From NCBI GenBank assembly GCA_963989385.1, contig OZ022505.1:55617737-55681736 (forward strand): 64,000 bases of DNA. Reading direction: 5' to 3'. The stretch comes from Ctena decussata (lineage: Eukaryota > Mollusca > Bivalvia > Lucinida > Lucinidae). Positions 45,366-55,738 of this stretch are shown here, piece after piece. Positions within the stretch are counted from its first letter, which is position 1; each line of letters starts with the position of its first letter. A model generated the notes under the pieces. That model did not search any database. It was not told the DNA's origin and saw only the letters and a list, made by a program, of their open reading frames with translations. The position numbers and the translations under genes are program-made.

Positions 45366-46194
45366 ATAGGAAATCTGTCTATACGAATAGTCCACTTTTA
45401 CATAAAGTAATTTATCTGTGTTATGATTTTTTTCAGCCAGATCTACAGCTGGAGTCAATTTTTGGAGAACAAAAATCTTCCATTATCAATATTCTTCTAT
45501 ATCTCCTTCAGTTGTAAACGGAGTATCATCAAGTCTTGTTTCATCGGGTTCTGATCAGACTCTATCTTCTTGAGTTACAGACCTTGATGTATCCAGTGAG
45601 ATCACTATGGCTGTCGCCGTCAGAAGGCAATTCCTCAACGCCAAATCCCCTTTCCCCCACGAAAAATGGCTATAGGAAAGACTACAAAATAGGGGATAAG
45701 CCCCACCCCACAGAGCCACTTTTCTTCTATACACCGGAAAGTTGGCCATTAGAGAACTTGGCATATAGTAGGATTTCCAGTTTCCAGCATAGCTGAATTC
45801 AGGGAGACACATACAGAGATACGCACACGCATTTTAGCATATTGGCCCGTACACAGGAACGTTTTCACGCCCGCACCATGCCATTTCTGTTTAGCTTGGC
45901 AATCGCTGCAGAAGCAAAGAACTTGAAATCACTTTTGATCCTTTCCTCGCCATTGTTTCTTCCCAGACAACCTGGCAGACAGACAGACAGACAGACAGAC
46001 ATATACAAAAAAAGTGCATGGGTCTTACTTTCTACTAATTGAACTTTTTCCGCGATCGCTTTTTATACTATTACACACATACATTTGCAGATAAGAACAC
46101 ACACACAAACGCATGCAAAGGCGCAGATGCATTTTTTTTTTCATTTTGTCCCGTCGTGCTTGTTTTAGCGTGGCAAGGGCGCAAAAGCCTATTC
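45366..46194. other. Intron, non-coding
   Basis: A CAGA tetranucleotide run lies at about 45976-46002. No exon or recognised element is seen. Confidence 0.45.
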
Positions 46195-46265
46195 GCAAAT
46201 ACGCAGGTGCATATTGAAATTTTGTCAAACTGTCAATATTTCAACACGCACCTGCGTATTTGACG
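46195..46265. repeat. Palindromic repeat, ATACGCAGGTGC type, copy 2
   Basis: CAAATACGCAGGTGC at the left pairs with GCACCTGCGTATTTG at the right; the middle pairs TTGAAATTTTG with CAATATTTCAA. It is related to 32428-32520. Confidence 0.65.
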
Positions 46266-46997
46266 ATGCTGAAATTTTGTATATTGGCCAAAATTTCAAT
46301 AGTAACTGCAAAAAGCCGAGACTACATGAAATATCTTTGGGCTAAACTCTTCTTGCCCTCAATCATAATTGTGTGTAACATGTAAAGGCCCCTAAGTTAT
46401 GCCTCTGCGTGGTCGCAGTCCCGGGTACGAAATCGGCATGACAGACACAGTTCCTCTGTGTATGTTGTGCTTTGCATGTACACGTTCAGGTTTGCCGGTA
46501 TTGAGGGCGGTTTGTTGGATAAGATGGTATTAATTCCTAATCATTGCCTATCTTTTTACTTTGATGAGGTAGATGCCACTGCCGATACTCAGCAACATTG
46601 CTGTCACCGACTACCACCCGATACTCAGGACGTACTGGGTGCGGATTAACATGGTTTATTGGACTGAAAAAATTAATTTGCCATACTTCGTCGGTGGGAG
46701 TCGAGCCAACGATTCCATGCGTGAAAAGCGAACTTTCAGTCTCCACGCAAAGCACTCCGATGCACACACGCACAAGTGAACGCTCGCACAAACACATGTA
46801 CATGTATTCATGTATATGCGCGCAACCATGTACACACATACCCTTTTATTGCAGACACGGAAAGACAGATCTCCCCAAAACAAAAATAGGACAGACGGGC
46901 TGATAGACATATGTATTCAGTCTAGCATCTATTATTCGGCGGTGTTTTTCGGACCGTACTCGCATTTCTGTTTTAAATTTTTTACTTCACTATTACA
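46266..46997. other. Intron, non-coding
   Basis: CA-rich simple sequence lies at about 46757-46845. On the minus strand GGCTCGACTCCCACC near 46692 resembles a B box and may be a SINE remnant. No exon is seen. Confidence 0.4.
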
Positions 46998-47069
46998 ATT
47001 TCCTCGTTTTGTGATGGAATTTGCTCCTGCAACTCTTGTGGAGCAAATTCCATCATAAAACGAGGAAAT
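46998..47069. repeat. Hairpin with ~29-bp arms
   Basis: Bases 46998-47027 pair with 47041-47069 with one mismatch; core phrase TGGAATTTGCTCC. It may be a small inverted element. Confidence 0.7.
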
Positions 47070-47413
47070 CGGCTGTAGTCTTTTTTACCATGTTTACAGG
47101 GGATATTCTACTATATAGCCATTTTGACTAAGGTACAATCACAGATATTTCCTTTGGGAGGGAGAGAAACTATTATGGGGTGGGGGAGCTACTCAGTCTC
47201 GGACAGTTGCAACGCATCCCCCAGTTTTCATCTGGTTATGAAAAAAATTCAAGAATCTGAATGAAGTAAATGGGTACCCTTCTATAGAAGTTATGATCCT
47301 TCATTTCAGTAAGATAGATGTTGTGGATACAAAGGGTTATGATCTGACCCTTTCAGAGCCCTGAATTTGTCTAGCTACTTACTCGTATGACGGTAACTAT
47401 TTCTTCAGCATTC

Positions 47414-47690
47414 GCCGGGCCGGGTAGCGCAATCGGTAGGGCACCTGACTCGTAAGTCAGAGGTCCTGGGTTCGAATCCCGGTCTGGCCACGTACTTTCG
47501 TTTCTCCTTCCGCTGATTCAAGAAGGGCAGTTGTCAGTTACTGGCGAAAGTATGTGCACTTAGTACTGGTTAACCGCTTAGGAGGTCTACGCCTGCCCAG
47601 GAATAGTGTGGTTAGGTTAACTGACCGTCCCGACATGACCTTAGTTGTTTACCGTGGACGTTAAGCATCAAATCAGCCAACCAACAAATA
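47414..47690 (+). mobile_element. tRNA-derived SINE with perfect 10-bp target duplication
   Basis: TTCAGCATTC occurs at 47404-47413 and 47691-47700. The head (47414-47489) is tRNA-like: a 7-bp acceptor pairing (GCCGGGC with GTCTGGC, two G-U), A box TAGCGCAATCGG, a CGT anticodon position and B box GGTTCGAATCC. The body runs through ACTGGTTAACCGCTTAGGAG and ends CAGCCAACCAACAAATA. The extra base in the anticodon arm, the long body and the target duplication show a retroposed SINE and not a working tRNA gene. Confidence 0.88.
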
Positions 47691-48238
47691 TTCAGCATTC
47701 AGCTGCTTGTCATGCAGTTCCTTTGTCATACTGTCAACACAATACACAGTTCCGAGCCACATGCAGAATGCCGATCAAAGTCACATGATAGCGTAAAACT
47801 GACCAATGCAACGACAACTTTTCACGTGACATAGTCTCACAAACAAATCGCATGTGTTCTGTGTCTTACAAAAGTCCGTGGATTTGCAATACAGTCAAGG
47901 GAGGGATGCATACCTGTTAAAAGTAGTCGTGGTTTTCGGAACTGAATATCCGATGAGGGTCATATTTCAGTATATTTACTTGGGCCAGAAAGTAAATATA
48001 TTTCAGTGATTCCATTCTGATCAGGGCTACTTCTTGCATGGGTTTGTGTCCCATTTACTTATTATCCCCACCGGAAGCCAAAATAAAGTGACACATGTCG
48101 GTATGTTGATCTCTTAGGTAAACCTAGATTGGCTCTCACACAGCACAGTCTGTTCGTGGTAATTTGGCCTAATAACAAATGCTTTGATTAGACAGAATAC
48201 GTACTGTACGAAGAAACAGATTTTTTTCCATGACGCAG

Positions 48239-48449
48239 ACGGGCCTCCGTTAGAACATTAGTTCTGATCATTACTTCTGTGACAGAACTGTTGGTTCAAG
48301 CCTCGGCGGTGCACGTGAGAAAGCCAAGGTCTGCTTGGGGAAGGTCGGTTATATTTTTCCAGGAGCTCCGGTTTTCGCACACCTCTGCCTAACGATCGGC
48401 TCTTCATAAGCGAAATATTCGTAATAGGGCCGCAAAACCTATAAAAATG
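48239..48449 (+). mobile_element. Second tRNA-derived SINE, 10-bp target duplication
   Basis: CATGACGCAG occurs at 48229-48238 and again at 48450-48459. The head contains CCTCCGTTAGAACATTAG and the B box GTTGGTTCAAGCCTCGG. The body continues through AAGCCAAGGTCTGCTTGGGG and ends in an ATAAAAATG tail. It is unrelated in body to the SINE at 47414. Confidence 0.82.
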
Positions 48450-48459
48450 CATGACGCAG

Positions 48460-49967
48460 CTGAAACAGCGCGCGCCTACAAGAAGTACCACTTTTTTGAA
48501 AACAGAATATATAATAAGTGGAATACAGTGTATGTTGAAATCCGGTGAAAAGCTGTGGCAGGAAAATTAAAAAAAAAAAGAAAGAAAAAAAGGTAAACAT
48601 TCCTGGCAATAAACTTTCAACGGCCTTTATCGCATTTTTGACACAGTATTCGAGAGAGGGATCCCTCTCATTTCACTGTATTTTGACCCTCTCTGGTTCG
48701 TAATTGGCGGCCGGGGTTTTCAGCTGTTGGCCCAACGGAAGGTCATCTGTGACCTGCTGCGCCTCAGCATCGCTCAGTCGCAGGATCCTGTTACTCGGGG
48801 GCCCAGTAGATGCATGCTATGAGTCCATTCAGCAAACAGCTGCGCTCGAGCTTACGTACGTTAGTGAATGTATAGGATGAATTGTTTCTTCAAAATATGG
48901 TACAAGGTATCGCTAATAAAAATAATGATAACTATTATAATAACAAAAATAAAAATTATTATTATATTTATTACTATTTTTATTTTGACGCATATGCAAA
49001 GAACTGGTAAATGTAACGCATGTATTATAAAAGCTTGATGAATGAGATAGTGGCATAAAACTCACCTATTTACAGTAAAATATTTTATATAATTTCAAAA
49101 ACAGGTTTGGTTTTACTGGTTTTTATCAGTATATGAAAATACGCATATGTTTTATCAAATCTACACGCGTGCCTGTCTCGAAAGAACCAACCTTCATATG
49201 AACACTTACGTAGAGTACTTTTCAAACAACCCTGCTCTATGGCGGGACGTTTCGCGTCATTACTGGCGCCAAGTCTGCCGGACGTTACGTCATCGAAACA
49301 ATTAAACTTTTAAAAGCATTTTTTTGGTTGTAAAACGGTTAAACAAATAACCAAGATAAAGGTAACATCATGATAAATATATCTGTAAAAGATTTTCTCA
49401 AAATTATTGCTATGTTTTGTCATTGTAACTTGGAACTATTTATGGTCACTGAAGTGGCCCTCTGGCACAGAGCTGGTTAACAAGGCTGAACAATTTCATT
49501 TACAAACCTGTCTTAGTATCAGTAATGTTTTATTTATATTGGAGGTGTTATATAGGTATACTTGCCTACCCTATATTTAATGCATGCTTCCAGTGTACAT
49601 ACACCATTTACATTGTTGAACATTTGAGAATAAGCTACTGTTTTCATCTGGTCTGTTGTTGTACTCAACCTTGTGTGTGGCGGCATCGGAAAATTCAAAT
49701 CAAATATCCGTTGACCCAATATCTTGTGAAAATGAAAAGTTTACTTATCGTGTGAAAAGACTGGTTTCAGTAAAAATTCTGAATATTGGGGTAGATAGGT
49801 CCGAGCAAATCTTGCGGACCAAAATCAGAATAAGCTGGTTGCCGTTTCATCTGCATCTTTGGGAATTTTACGGCATTGTAAAACTTAACTGTCCCATTTT
49901 GGAACCATTACGGTAATTTGTTTATGGTGTCCGATTTTTAGAATTTTTTACGGAATATTTTATATAG
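48460..49967. other. Intron, non-coding, ending at exon B acceptor
   Basis: A CTCTGGCACAGAGCTGGTTAA end (near 49467) resembles a piggyBac-type terminus. A GATAGGTCCGAGCAAATCTT phrase near 49794 recurs in diverged form on the minus strand at 26.1 kb. TATATAG precedes the exon; its polypyrimidine tract is weak. Confidence 0.45.
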
Positions 49968-50172
49968 GTAGTATGGACAGATGACGAATCCTTTCTCCTG
50001 ACGTTGGCAGACCGACGCATTATTGATGACGACAGAATGAGTGTTGAACGACCCTTCACCAAAGACTGGAATCTACATATTCGTGACGTGCGGTACTCCG
50101 ACCAGGGACGTTACATCTGCCAAATCAACACAGAACCCGTCAAAGTGAAACACGTGCAGTTAATAGTTCTCG
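49968..50172 (+). CDS. Lachesin/IgLON-like protein, exon B (second half of Ig1)
   Basis: The exon starts in phase 0, ends in phase 1 and is followed by GTAAGACG. It begins VVWTDDESFLLTLADRRIID and ends KHVQLIVL. W provides the core tryptophan of Ig1, and SDQGRYICQ the D-x-G-x-Y-x-C motif with the second cysteine. Joined to exon A it makes a V-type Ig domain. The acceptor TATATAG/GTAG is weak by eye, but the frame and family match make this start the only sensible one. Confidence 0.92.
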
Positions 50173-50452
50173 GTAAGACGATTTAGTGTTGTCATCAATT
50201 TTCAAGTTCCGCAAATTCGGAGACAGAAGCTTCAGGGCATCCTCTTTAGTTCAGTTAGTCCAAGTGCAGCGCACCCTACAAATGCATAAACTGGGTGAGG
50301 GTAGGGCGGGGAAATACCGAAATCATGAATATATTCACAGTTAAAACAATCTTCAAATAGCAAGAAATTCAATACCATGTAAAAGAATCTAGTACAGATA
50401 AGTTCAAAGTCTATACATTCAAAATGTAAAGAGTTTCAACTAGTTTTTTTGT

Positions 50453-51731
50453 AATTTATTTTAAACTGAACTCGTAAGCACTTACACAAGTTCGTTGGAT
50501 CGCATGACTAACTATAGCTTATTTTAAACTGAACTCATAAGCACTTGGACAAGCTAGTTGGATCGCATGACTAAATATGACTTTTTTAACTGAATTCATA
50601 AGCACTTGGACAAGTCCGTTGGATCGCATGACTAACCATGACTTATTTTAAACTGAACTCATAAGCGCTTGGACAAGTTCATAAGTCCATTGAATCGCAT
50701 GACCAATTTTGACTTATTTATAAACTGAATTCATAAGCACTTGGACAAGTACGTTGGATCGCATGACTAACCATGACTTTTTTTAAACTTAACTCATAAG
50801 CGCTTGGACAAGTTCGTTAGATCGCATGACTAACTATGACTTATTTTAAACTTAACTCATAAGCGCTTGGACAAGTTCGTTGGATCGCATGACTAACTAT
50901 GACTTATTCTAAACTGAACTCATAAGCACTTGGACAAGTCCAGTGGATCGCATGACTAACAATGACTTATTTTAAACTGAACTCATAAGCGCTCGGATAA
51001 GTTTGTTGGATCGCATGACTAATTATGACTTATTTTAAACTGAATTCATAAGCACTTGACCACGTCCTTTAGATCGCATGACTAACTATGACTTATTTTA
51101 AACTAAACTCATAAGCACTTTGACAAGTTCGTTGGATCAGATGACTAACTATGACTTATTTTAAACTGACTTCATAAGCACTTGGACAAGTCCAGTGGAT
51201 CGCATGACTAACCATGTCTTATTCTAAACTGAACCCATAAGCGCTTTGACAAGTTCGTTGGATCGCATGACTAACTATGACTTATTTTAAACTGAATTCA
51301 TAAGCACTTGGACAAGTCCATTGTATCGCATGACTAATTATGACTTATTTTAAAATGAACTCATAAGCACGTGGACAAGTTCGTTGGATCGCATGACTAA
51401 CTTTGACTTATTTTAAATTGAATTGATAAGCACTTGGACGAGTCCATTGGATCGCATGACTAATTATGACTTATTTTAAACTGAACTCATAAGCACTTGA
51501 AAATAAGTTTGTTGGATCGCATGACTAACTATGACTTATTTCAAACTGAATTCATAAGCACTTGGACAAGTCCATTGGATCGCATGACTAATTATGACTT
51601 ATTTTAAACTTAACTCATTTGCACTTGAAAATAAGTTTGTTGGATCGCATGACTAATTATGACTTATTTTAAACTGAACTCATAAGCACGTGGACAAGTT
51701 CGTTGGATCGCATGACTAACCATGACTTATT
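50453..51731. repeat. 63-bp minisatellite, about 20 units
   Basis: Units share ACTTATTTTAAACTGAACTC, ATAAGCACTTGGACAAG and TTGGATCGCATGACTAAC. The GATCGCATGAC anchor recurs at 50498, 50561, 50622, 50757, 50820, 50883, 50946, 51009 and onward at near-exact 63-bp steps. It fills most of the intron between exons B and C. Unit length variation is only one or two bases. Confidence 0.95.
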
Positions 51732-51919
51732 AGAGTCGACTCGCCAAGGCATTTGTAAAAACTGTTTTGTAGAGCAATTACCTGGATAGAAAACCGCGTT
51801 TAGTTAGTTCCAATTATTTAGTTTCCAACAGTGAATGTGCTTAAAGCTCAATTTTTATCTCCAAAATTTGGGTTTCTTCGGACTTCTTTCTCTCAAAATG
51901 TCTTTTCTCTTTTATTCAG

Positions 51920-52069
51920 TGCCACCAGAAATCTCGGAAGAGTCATCCAGTGCCAATATGGTGGTTAGAGAGGGAGATAAAGTAACATTGGTTTGTAATG
52001 CTAGTGGCGTCCCGATGCCCAGTGTATCCTGGTACCGTATTGGTACCCAGCCTTTCCAGGATAAAGAAA
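51920..52069 (+). CDS. Lachesin/IgLON-like protein, exon C (first half of Ig2)
   Basis: The exon is preceded by TTTATTCAG and followed by GTAAGAGC, phase 1 to phase 1. It encodes PPEISEESSSANMVVREGDK, then VTLVCNASGVPMPSVSWYR. The first cysteine (LVC) and tryptophan (VSWYR) of Ig2 are present, and NAS is a possible glycosylation site. Confidence 0.92.
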
Positions 52070-52391
52070 GTAAGAGCATTATTTGCAACGTGATCTAAAA
52101 ATAAACCGATTTTCGTTGGAGCAGAGCGTGATTAATAAATTTTCTTTTTCTTAATTAAAAAAAAAACTGTTTGTGCCTAAACTATTGGTCAATAATTGTA
52201 CATTGCATTTACTACGCGTCCATCCATCATTTCGTCGTTGGTGCAGGTTCAGAAATAATAATAAAGCAAACGATCAAAGTCATTACTTCACAGACACTGG
52301 ATCGTCTGATCTTTGTCATAAAATTAACCTTCGCCGTACGTTTTTAACGACTTCCGCGGCAATCACTCTGCTAACGCGAGGTTCACAGAGT

Positions 52392-52427
<36 letters not shown>

Positions 52428-52637
52428 CTCTGATATAGATAAATTGATGTCACAAATCTAGTTGCGGCGACTTTTGATGAACTGTTTTAATACAATTACA
52501 ATTGAATCAAAAGAAATCAGTTTTTTCGGTAGCGTATTTCATCTGACAGATGACGGCTACAAATTTCCGTTGCCTTTTGAAGGATGTTCGTTGCATCATA
52601 ACAAAGTGGACTTGTAGCAGTTTCGATTAGTAAATTT
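52070..52637 (+). other. Intron C-D, left part, with 45-base G run
   Basis: Apart from the G run at 52393-52437 the sequence is featureless. Confidence 0.5.
52393..52437 (+). repeat. Uninterrupted run of 45 G
   Basis: Forty-five consecutive G lie on the transcribed strand sense, 324 bp after exon C. Such runs can form intramolecular quadruplexes in DNA and pre-mRNA. The true length may be affected by sequencing or assembly error. Confidence 0.85.
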
Positions 52638-53548
52638 TTATCCCCCGACCAGGGATATAGCGATGAGCCTGGCGTCCATCCGTCCGTCTGTCCGTAAACA
52701 TTTTCTTGTCCGCTCTATATCTTAAATACCCTTTGGAATATTTTCATGAAACTTCACAGTTATGTAAAACAGGTCATGACGATGTGTCGCGTGCAAGAAC
52801 GGTAACTCTCGCTATTGTACTTTTTGAGTTATCTCCCTTTTGGTAATTTTTGGCAGATTCATGTCCGCTCTGTATCTTGAATACCCTTTGAATTATTTTC
52901 ATGTTACTTTACAGATATGTAGAACATGTCATGGCAATGTTTTGCAAACAAGAATGACATCTCTTGCTTTCTTACTTTTTGAGTTATTTCCCTTTGATGG
53001 TTTTAGGTGTGATTTCGTGTCCGCTCTATAACTTGAACACCTTTTGAAATATTTTCATGATACTTCACAAATATGTAGAACAGGTCAAGATAATGTGTCG
53101 CGAATTAAAATGACACCTCTTGCTATCTTACTTTTTTAGTTATTTTATCCTTGATAGTTTTAGGTGTGATTTCATGTCCGCTCTATAACTTGAATACCTT
53201 TTGAAATATTTTCATGATACTTCACAGTTATGTAGATCAGGTCATGACAATGTGTCGTGAATAAGAATGACAACTCTTGCTTTCCTACTTTTTGAGTTAT
53301 TTCCCCTTGATGGCTTTAGGTGTTATTTCGTGACCGCTCTATAACTTGAATACCCTTTGAAATATTTTATGATACTTCACAGATATGCAGAACAGGTCAT
53401 GAAAATTTGTCTGATACATGATTGGTAACTCTGTCATTTATACTGTCCAAGTTATTTCCCTTTAGAAGTTTGAGCTGCAGTTAGCTGTCTCTGCTTTATA
53501 TCTGTATAACCCTCACTTGCTCCACAATTATAATACTCTTATAACTAG
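52638..53548 (+). mobile_element. Helentron-like non-autonomous element 3 with 156-bp tandem array
   Basis: The left hairpin is at 52639-52657 (TATCCC pairing with GGGATA), followed by CCATCCGTCCGTCTGTCC. Five units follow; the CCGCTCTATAACTTG anchor recurs near 52707, 52863, 53018, 53175 and 53331, at steps of about 156. The right end has a hairpin at 53528-53544 (TTATAA, TACTC, TTATAA) directly followed by CTAG at 53545-53548. This is the same architecture as 109-1482 and 6358-14669, with different unit sequence. Confidence 0.6.
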
Positions 53549-54053
53549 AATATTGATGATCATATCATAATACCTTATCATGTTTCTAATTCTCTCTCTC
53601 TCTCTCTCTCTCCCCCCCCCCCCCCTCCATTTTTCCAGATTTGGATTCTTTTTCCAAATTCACTAACTAGAGAGCTCAAAATTAGATTTGTAGGACTTGT
53701 AGTTTTGAAGTTATTCACACATTTTGAAATGTTGAGCGTACCCTGTTTACCAAAGCGCAAGAGGCCTCCGGTCGGGGAATTTGCCATCTCCTCTGATGGC
53801 TATTTTTTTATGTTGGAAAATCATGTTTTTCTAGATTTATATCAGATGTCATCATGAAGTATCTACCCAGCAGGCACACATTGTAAATTTAAGGTCGTGT
53901 GCCTGGTGGGTAATCATGGTTGAATTGACAAACGATCTGCAGCTACAGAGATATTGGGCATCAGAAAATTATTATGTTTTTATGATTGCAATAGAAAATA
54001 AGATACCCGCAGGAATGTTTACTTCTAATTATTCTGTAAATATGTACTTGCAG
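53549..54053 (+). other. Intron C-D, right part
   Basis: A TCTC/poly-C run lies at 53592-53625, and a hairpin at 53868-53916 (ACCCAGCAGGCACAC with GTGTGCCTGGTGGGT) is probably a small MITE. It ends in the TACTTGCAG acceptor. Confidence 0.55.
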
Positions 54054-54182
54054 AAATTGGAACAACTGGCGAAGTGTTAATTATACACAATGTTTCACGT
54101 GAGTGTGGCGGAAAGTATGAATGTGAAGCGGACAACAAGATAGGAGACATAGCCAAAAGACAGATGTACATAGACGTACGAT
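54054..54182 (+). CDS. Lachesin/IgLON-like protein, exon D (second half of Ig2)
   Basis: The exon is preceded by TACTTGCAG and followed by GTAAGTC, phase 1 to phase 1. It encodes IGTTGEVLIIHNVSRECGGK, then YECEADNKIGDIAKR and QMYIDVR. YECEA supplies the second cysteine of Ig2. The usual D two residues before G is replaced by C (RECGGKYEC), an extra cysteine. Confidence 0.9.
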
Positions 54183-54185
54183 GTA

Positions 54186-54715
54186 AGTCATAAAATAGAG
54201 GTCACGTTGGGCATCATTTCTCGGGTCACGGTCATGCTGTGCGCTTAAATTTTGTGCATAGGCTAAATTGGTGGAATTTCAGAATTGTATGGCATACATG
54301 ATGACCATGACAAGGCAATTATGTCACTTGCTTGAAGGTCAAGGTCTCGCTGCGCACGTATGCTTTGTGCATTGGCTGTAAAGTGAAAACATCTTCGTGT
54401 CCAGCCCATAACTTTGTCGTGCACTGTTGGATTTAAAACATATTTGATATAAATAATTATCATAACAAGACAATGTGTAGCTTGCAGAAACCATGTCACT
54501 AGCTTGAAGTTCAAGGTCACAGTCTGCACTTAAACTTCGTGCATAAGCTACGGAACATGTTCGTATCCGGCCCATAGCTTAGTCCTGTATGGTGGGATAT
54601 AAAATTACTTGGCAAGACGATTTGTTGCGCACAAGGACCATGTCATGCACTGGCTTAACGGTCAAGGTCACAGTGCGCACCTAGCCTATGTCAATAGGCT
54701 GTGATAAAGACATGC
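54186..54715. repeat. Degenerate tandem repeat, ~115-170-bp units
   Basis: Four diverged units share AAGGTCAAGGTCACAGT, GCGCACTTAAACTTTGTGCA and TAGGCT-like phrases, near 54238, 54351, 54522 and 54676. It occupies most of the D-E intron. TCAAGGTCA resembles an extended nuclear-receptor half-site, present by sequence only. Confidence 0.65.
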
Positions 54716-54882
54716 CAATGTCATTTTTGTGTCTTATATTTCGTGGGTCTTTTATTTTCCCTTTCATATTAAACAAGTCTGCCTCTGTGAACCTAGTTAC
54801 TCAAGGCGCCAGCTTACTCAATGCACTATACGGGGCCATCCGTGTACTTTGGATTTATTTATTTATTTATTACTATTTTCAG

Positions 54883-55182
54883 ATCCTCCAGAAGTATATA
54901 TGCCTGCAAGGAGAATTGGTCAGTATCCTGGCAAAGAGACATTTTTACAATGTGAGGTCACTGCACATCCCCACGGTATAATGTACTGGTCCAAAGATGG
55001 CGTCGACTTTGACATTGGTTTGCAGACGGAAAAGCATACGGTGGAAATGTATAGCGGAGACGATCAGGAAAAGAAAATTCTAAGTTTACGGATACGAGCA
55101 ATAGCTGGAAAAGATTATGGAAGATATTCGTGTATAGCCAAAAACTTTCTTGGTGACGATAGTGAAACTATGCTGCTGTATG
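54883..55182 (+). CDS. Lachesin/IgLON-like protein, exon E (Ig3)
   Basis: The exon is preceded by TATTTTCAG and followed by GTAAGACA, phase 1 to phase 1, 300 bp. It holds the whole third Ig domain: PPEVYMPARRIGQYPGKETF, LQCEV (first cysteine), IMYWSKDG (tryptophan), LSLRIRAIAGKDYGRYSC (second cysteine) and IAKNFLGDDSETMLLY. This last stretch matches the conserved CVAKNSLG-type end of lachesin Ig3. Confidence 0.94.
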
Positions 55183-55477
55183 GTAAGACATTTTGTTTAT
55201 GTAACCTTTCTCATTGGAACTTACTCTTCCATCGATGAATTTGGGCAAGTCCAGTGGGTATTTTGGCATACAAATCACAAATAGGCAAACTGTGTAAATC
55301 TAAAAGATGCCTCCTTATAATCTAGGCTCACTAGTGCCGCAATGCAAACGAAAATTGCTCATTGTCTACGCCCATGGACGAAGGTGACCTGACGTGACAT
55401 GTCGTGAGCGATCATATAAAATACCACAGAACTGCAAACGGGACCACTAGGTAGTACAATGTATCGCATGGTACAGA

Positions 55478-55600
55478 TGAGCGGATGACTTGCGGTTTTA
55501 CAGCCTTTTCAGCAGTATTTTAAGCATGAAGAATGATAATGAAAACTGTGTGCCACCATTTACAGTTGAAAAAGAATGCAGGGTGGTTTTTATTTTGGTC
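55478..55600 (-). mobile_element. Truncated SINE, same family as 62049-62250
   Basis: GGATGACTTGCG, CCTTTTCAGCAGTATTT and TTTACAGTTGAAAA occur in the same order as in the 62-kb copy. The tRNA-like head is missing. Confidence 0.55.
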
Positions 55601-55738
55601 GAAGTGGGCTGTAGCCCTTTATCCGTACTCGTTCTCGGAACCCAGCCCTGGATATTTTAGAGTTGGCTTTTCATATATAAAAAAAAGTTTCGTTTTAGAC
55701 TTTTGCGGTTATAATCAAACTTTTATTCCTGTTTTCAG

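Noticed and set aside
47414..47489. tRNA-Thr(CGT)-like gene
   Set aside because: The anticodon arm has an extra base, a SINE body follows without a terminator, and a 10-bp target duplication surrounds the whole 277-bp unit.
50453..51731. CRISPR-like array
   Set aside because: Units are directly adjacent with no unique spacers, and the host is eukaryotic. It is a minisatellite.
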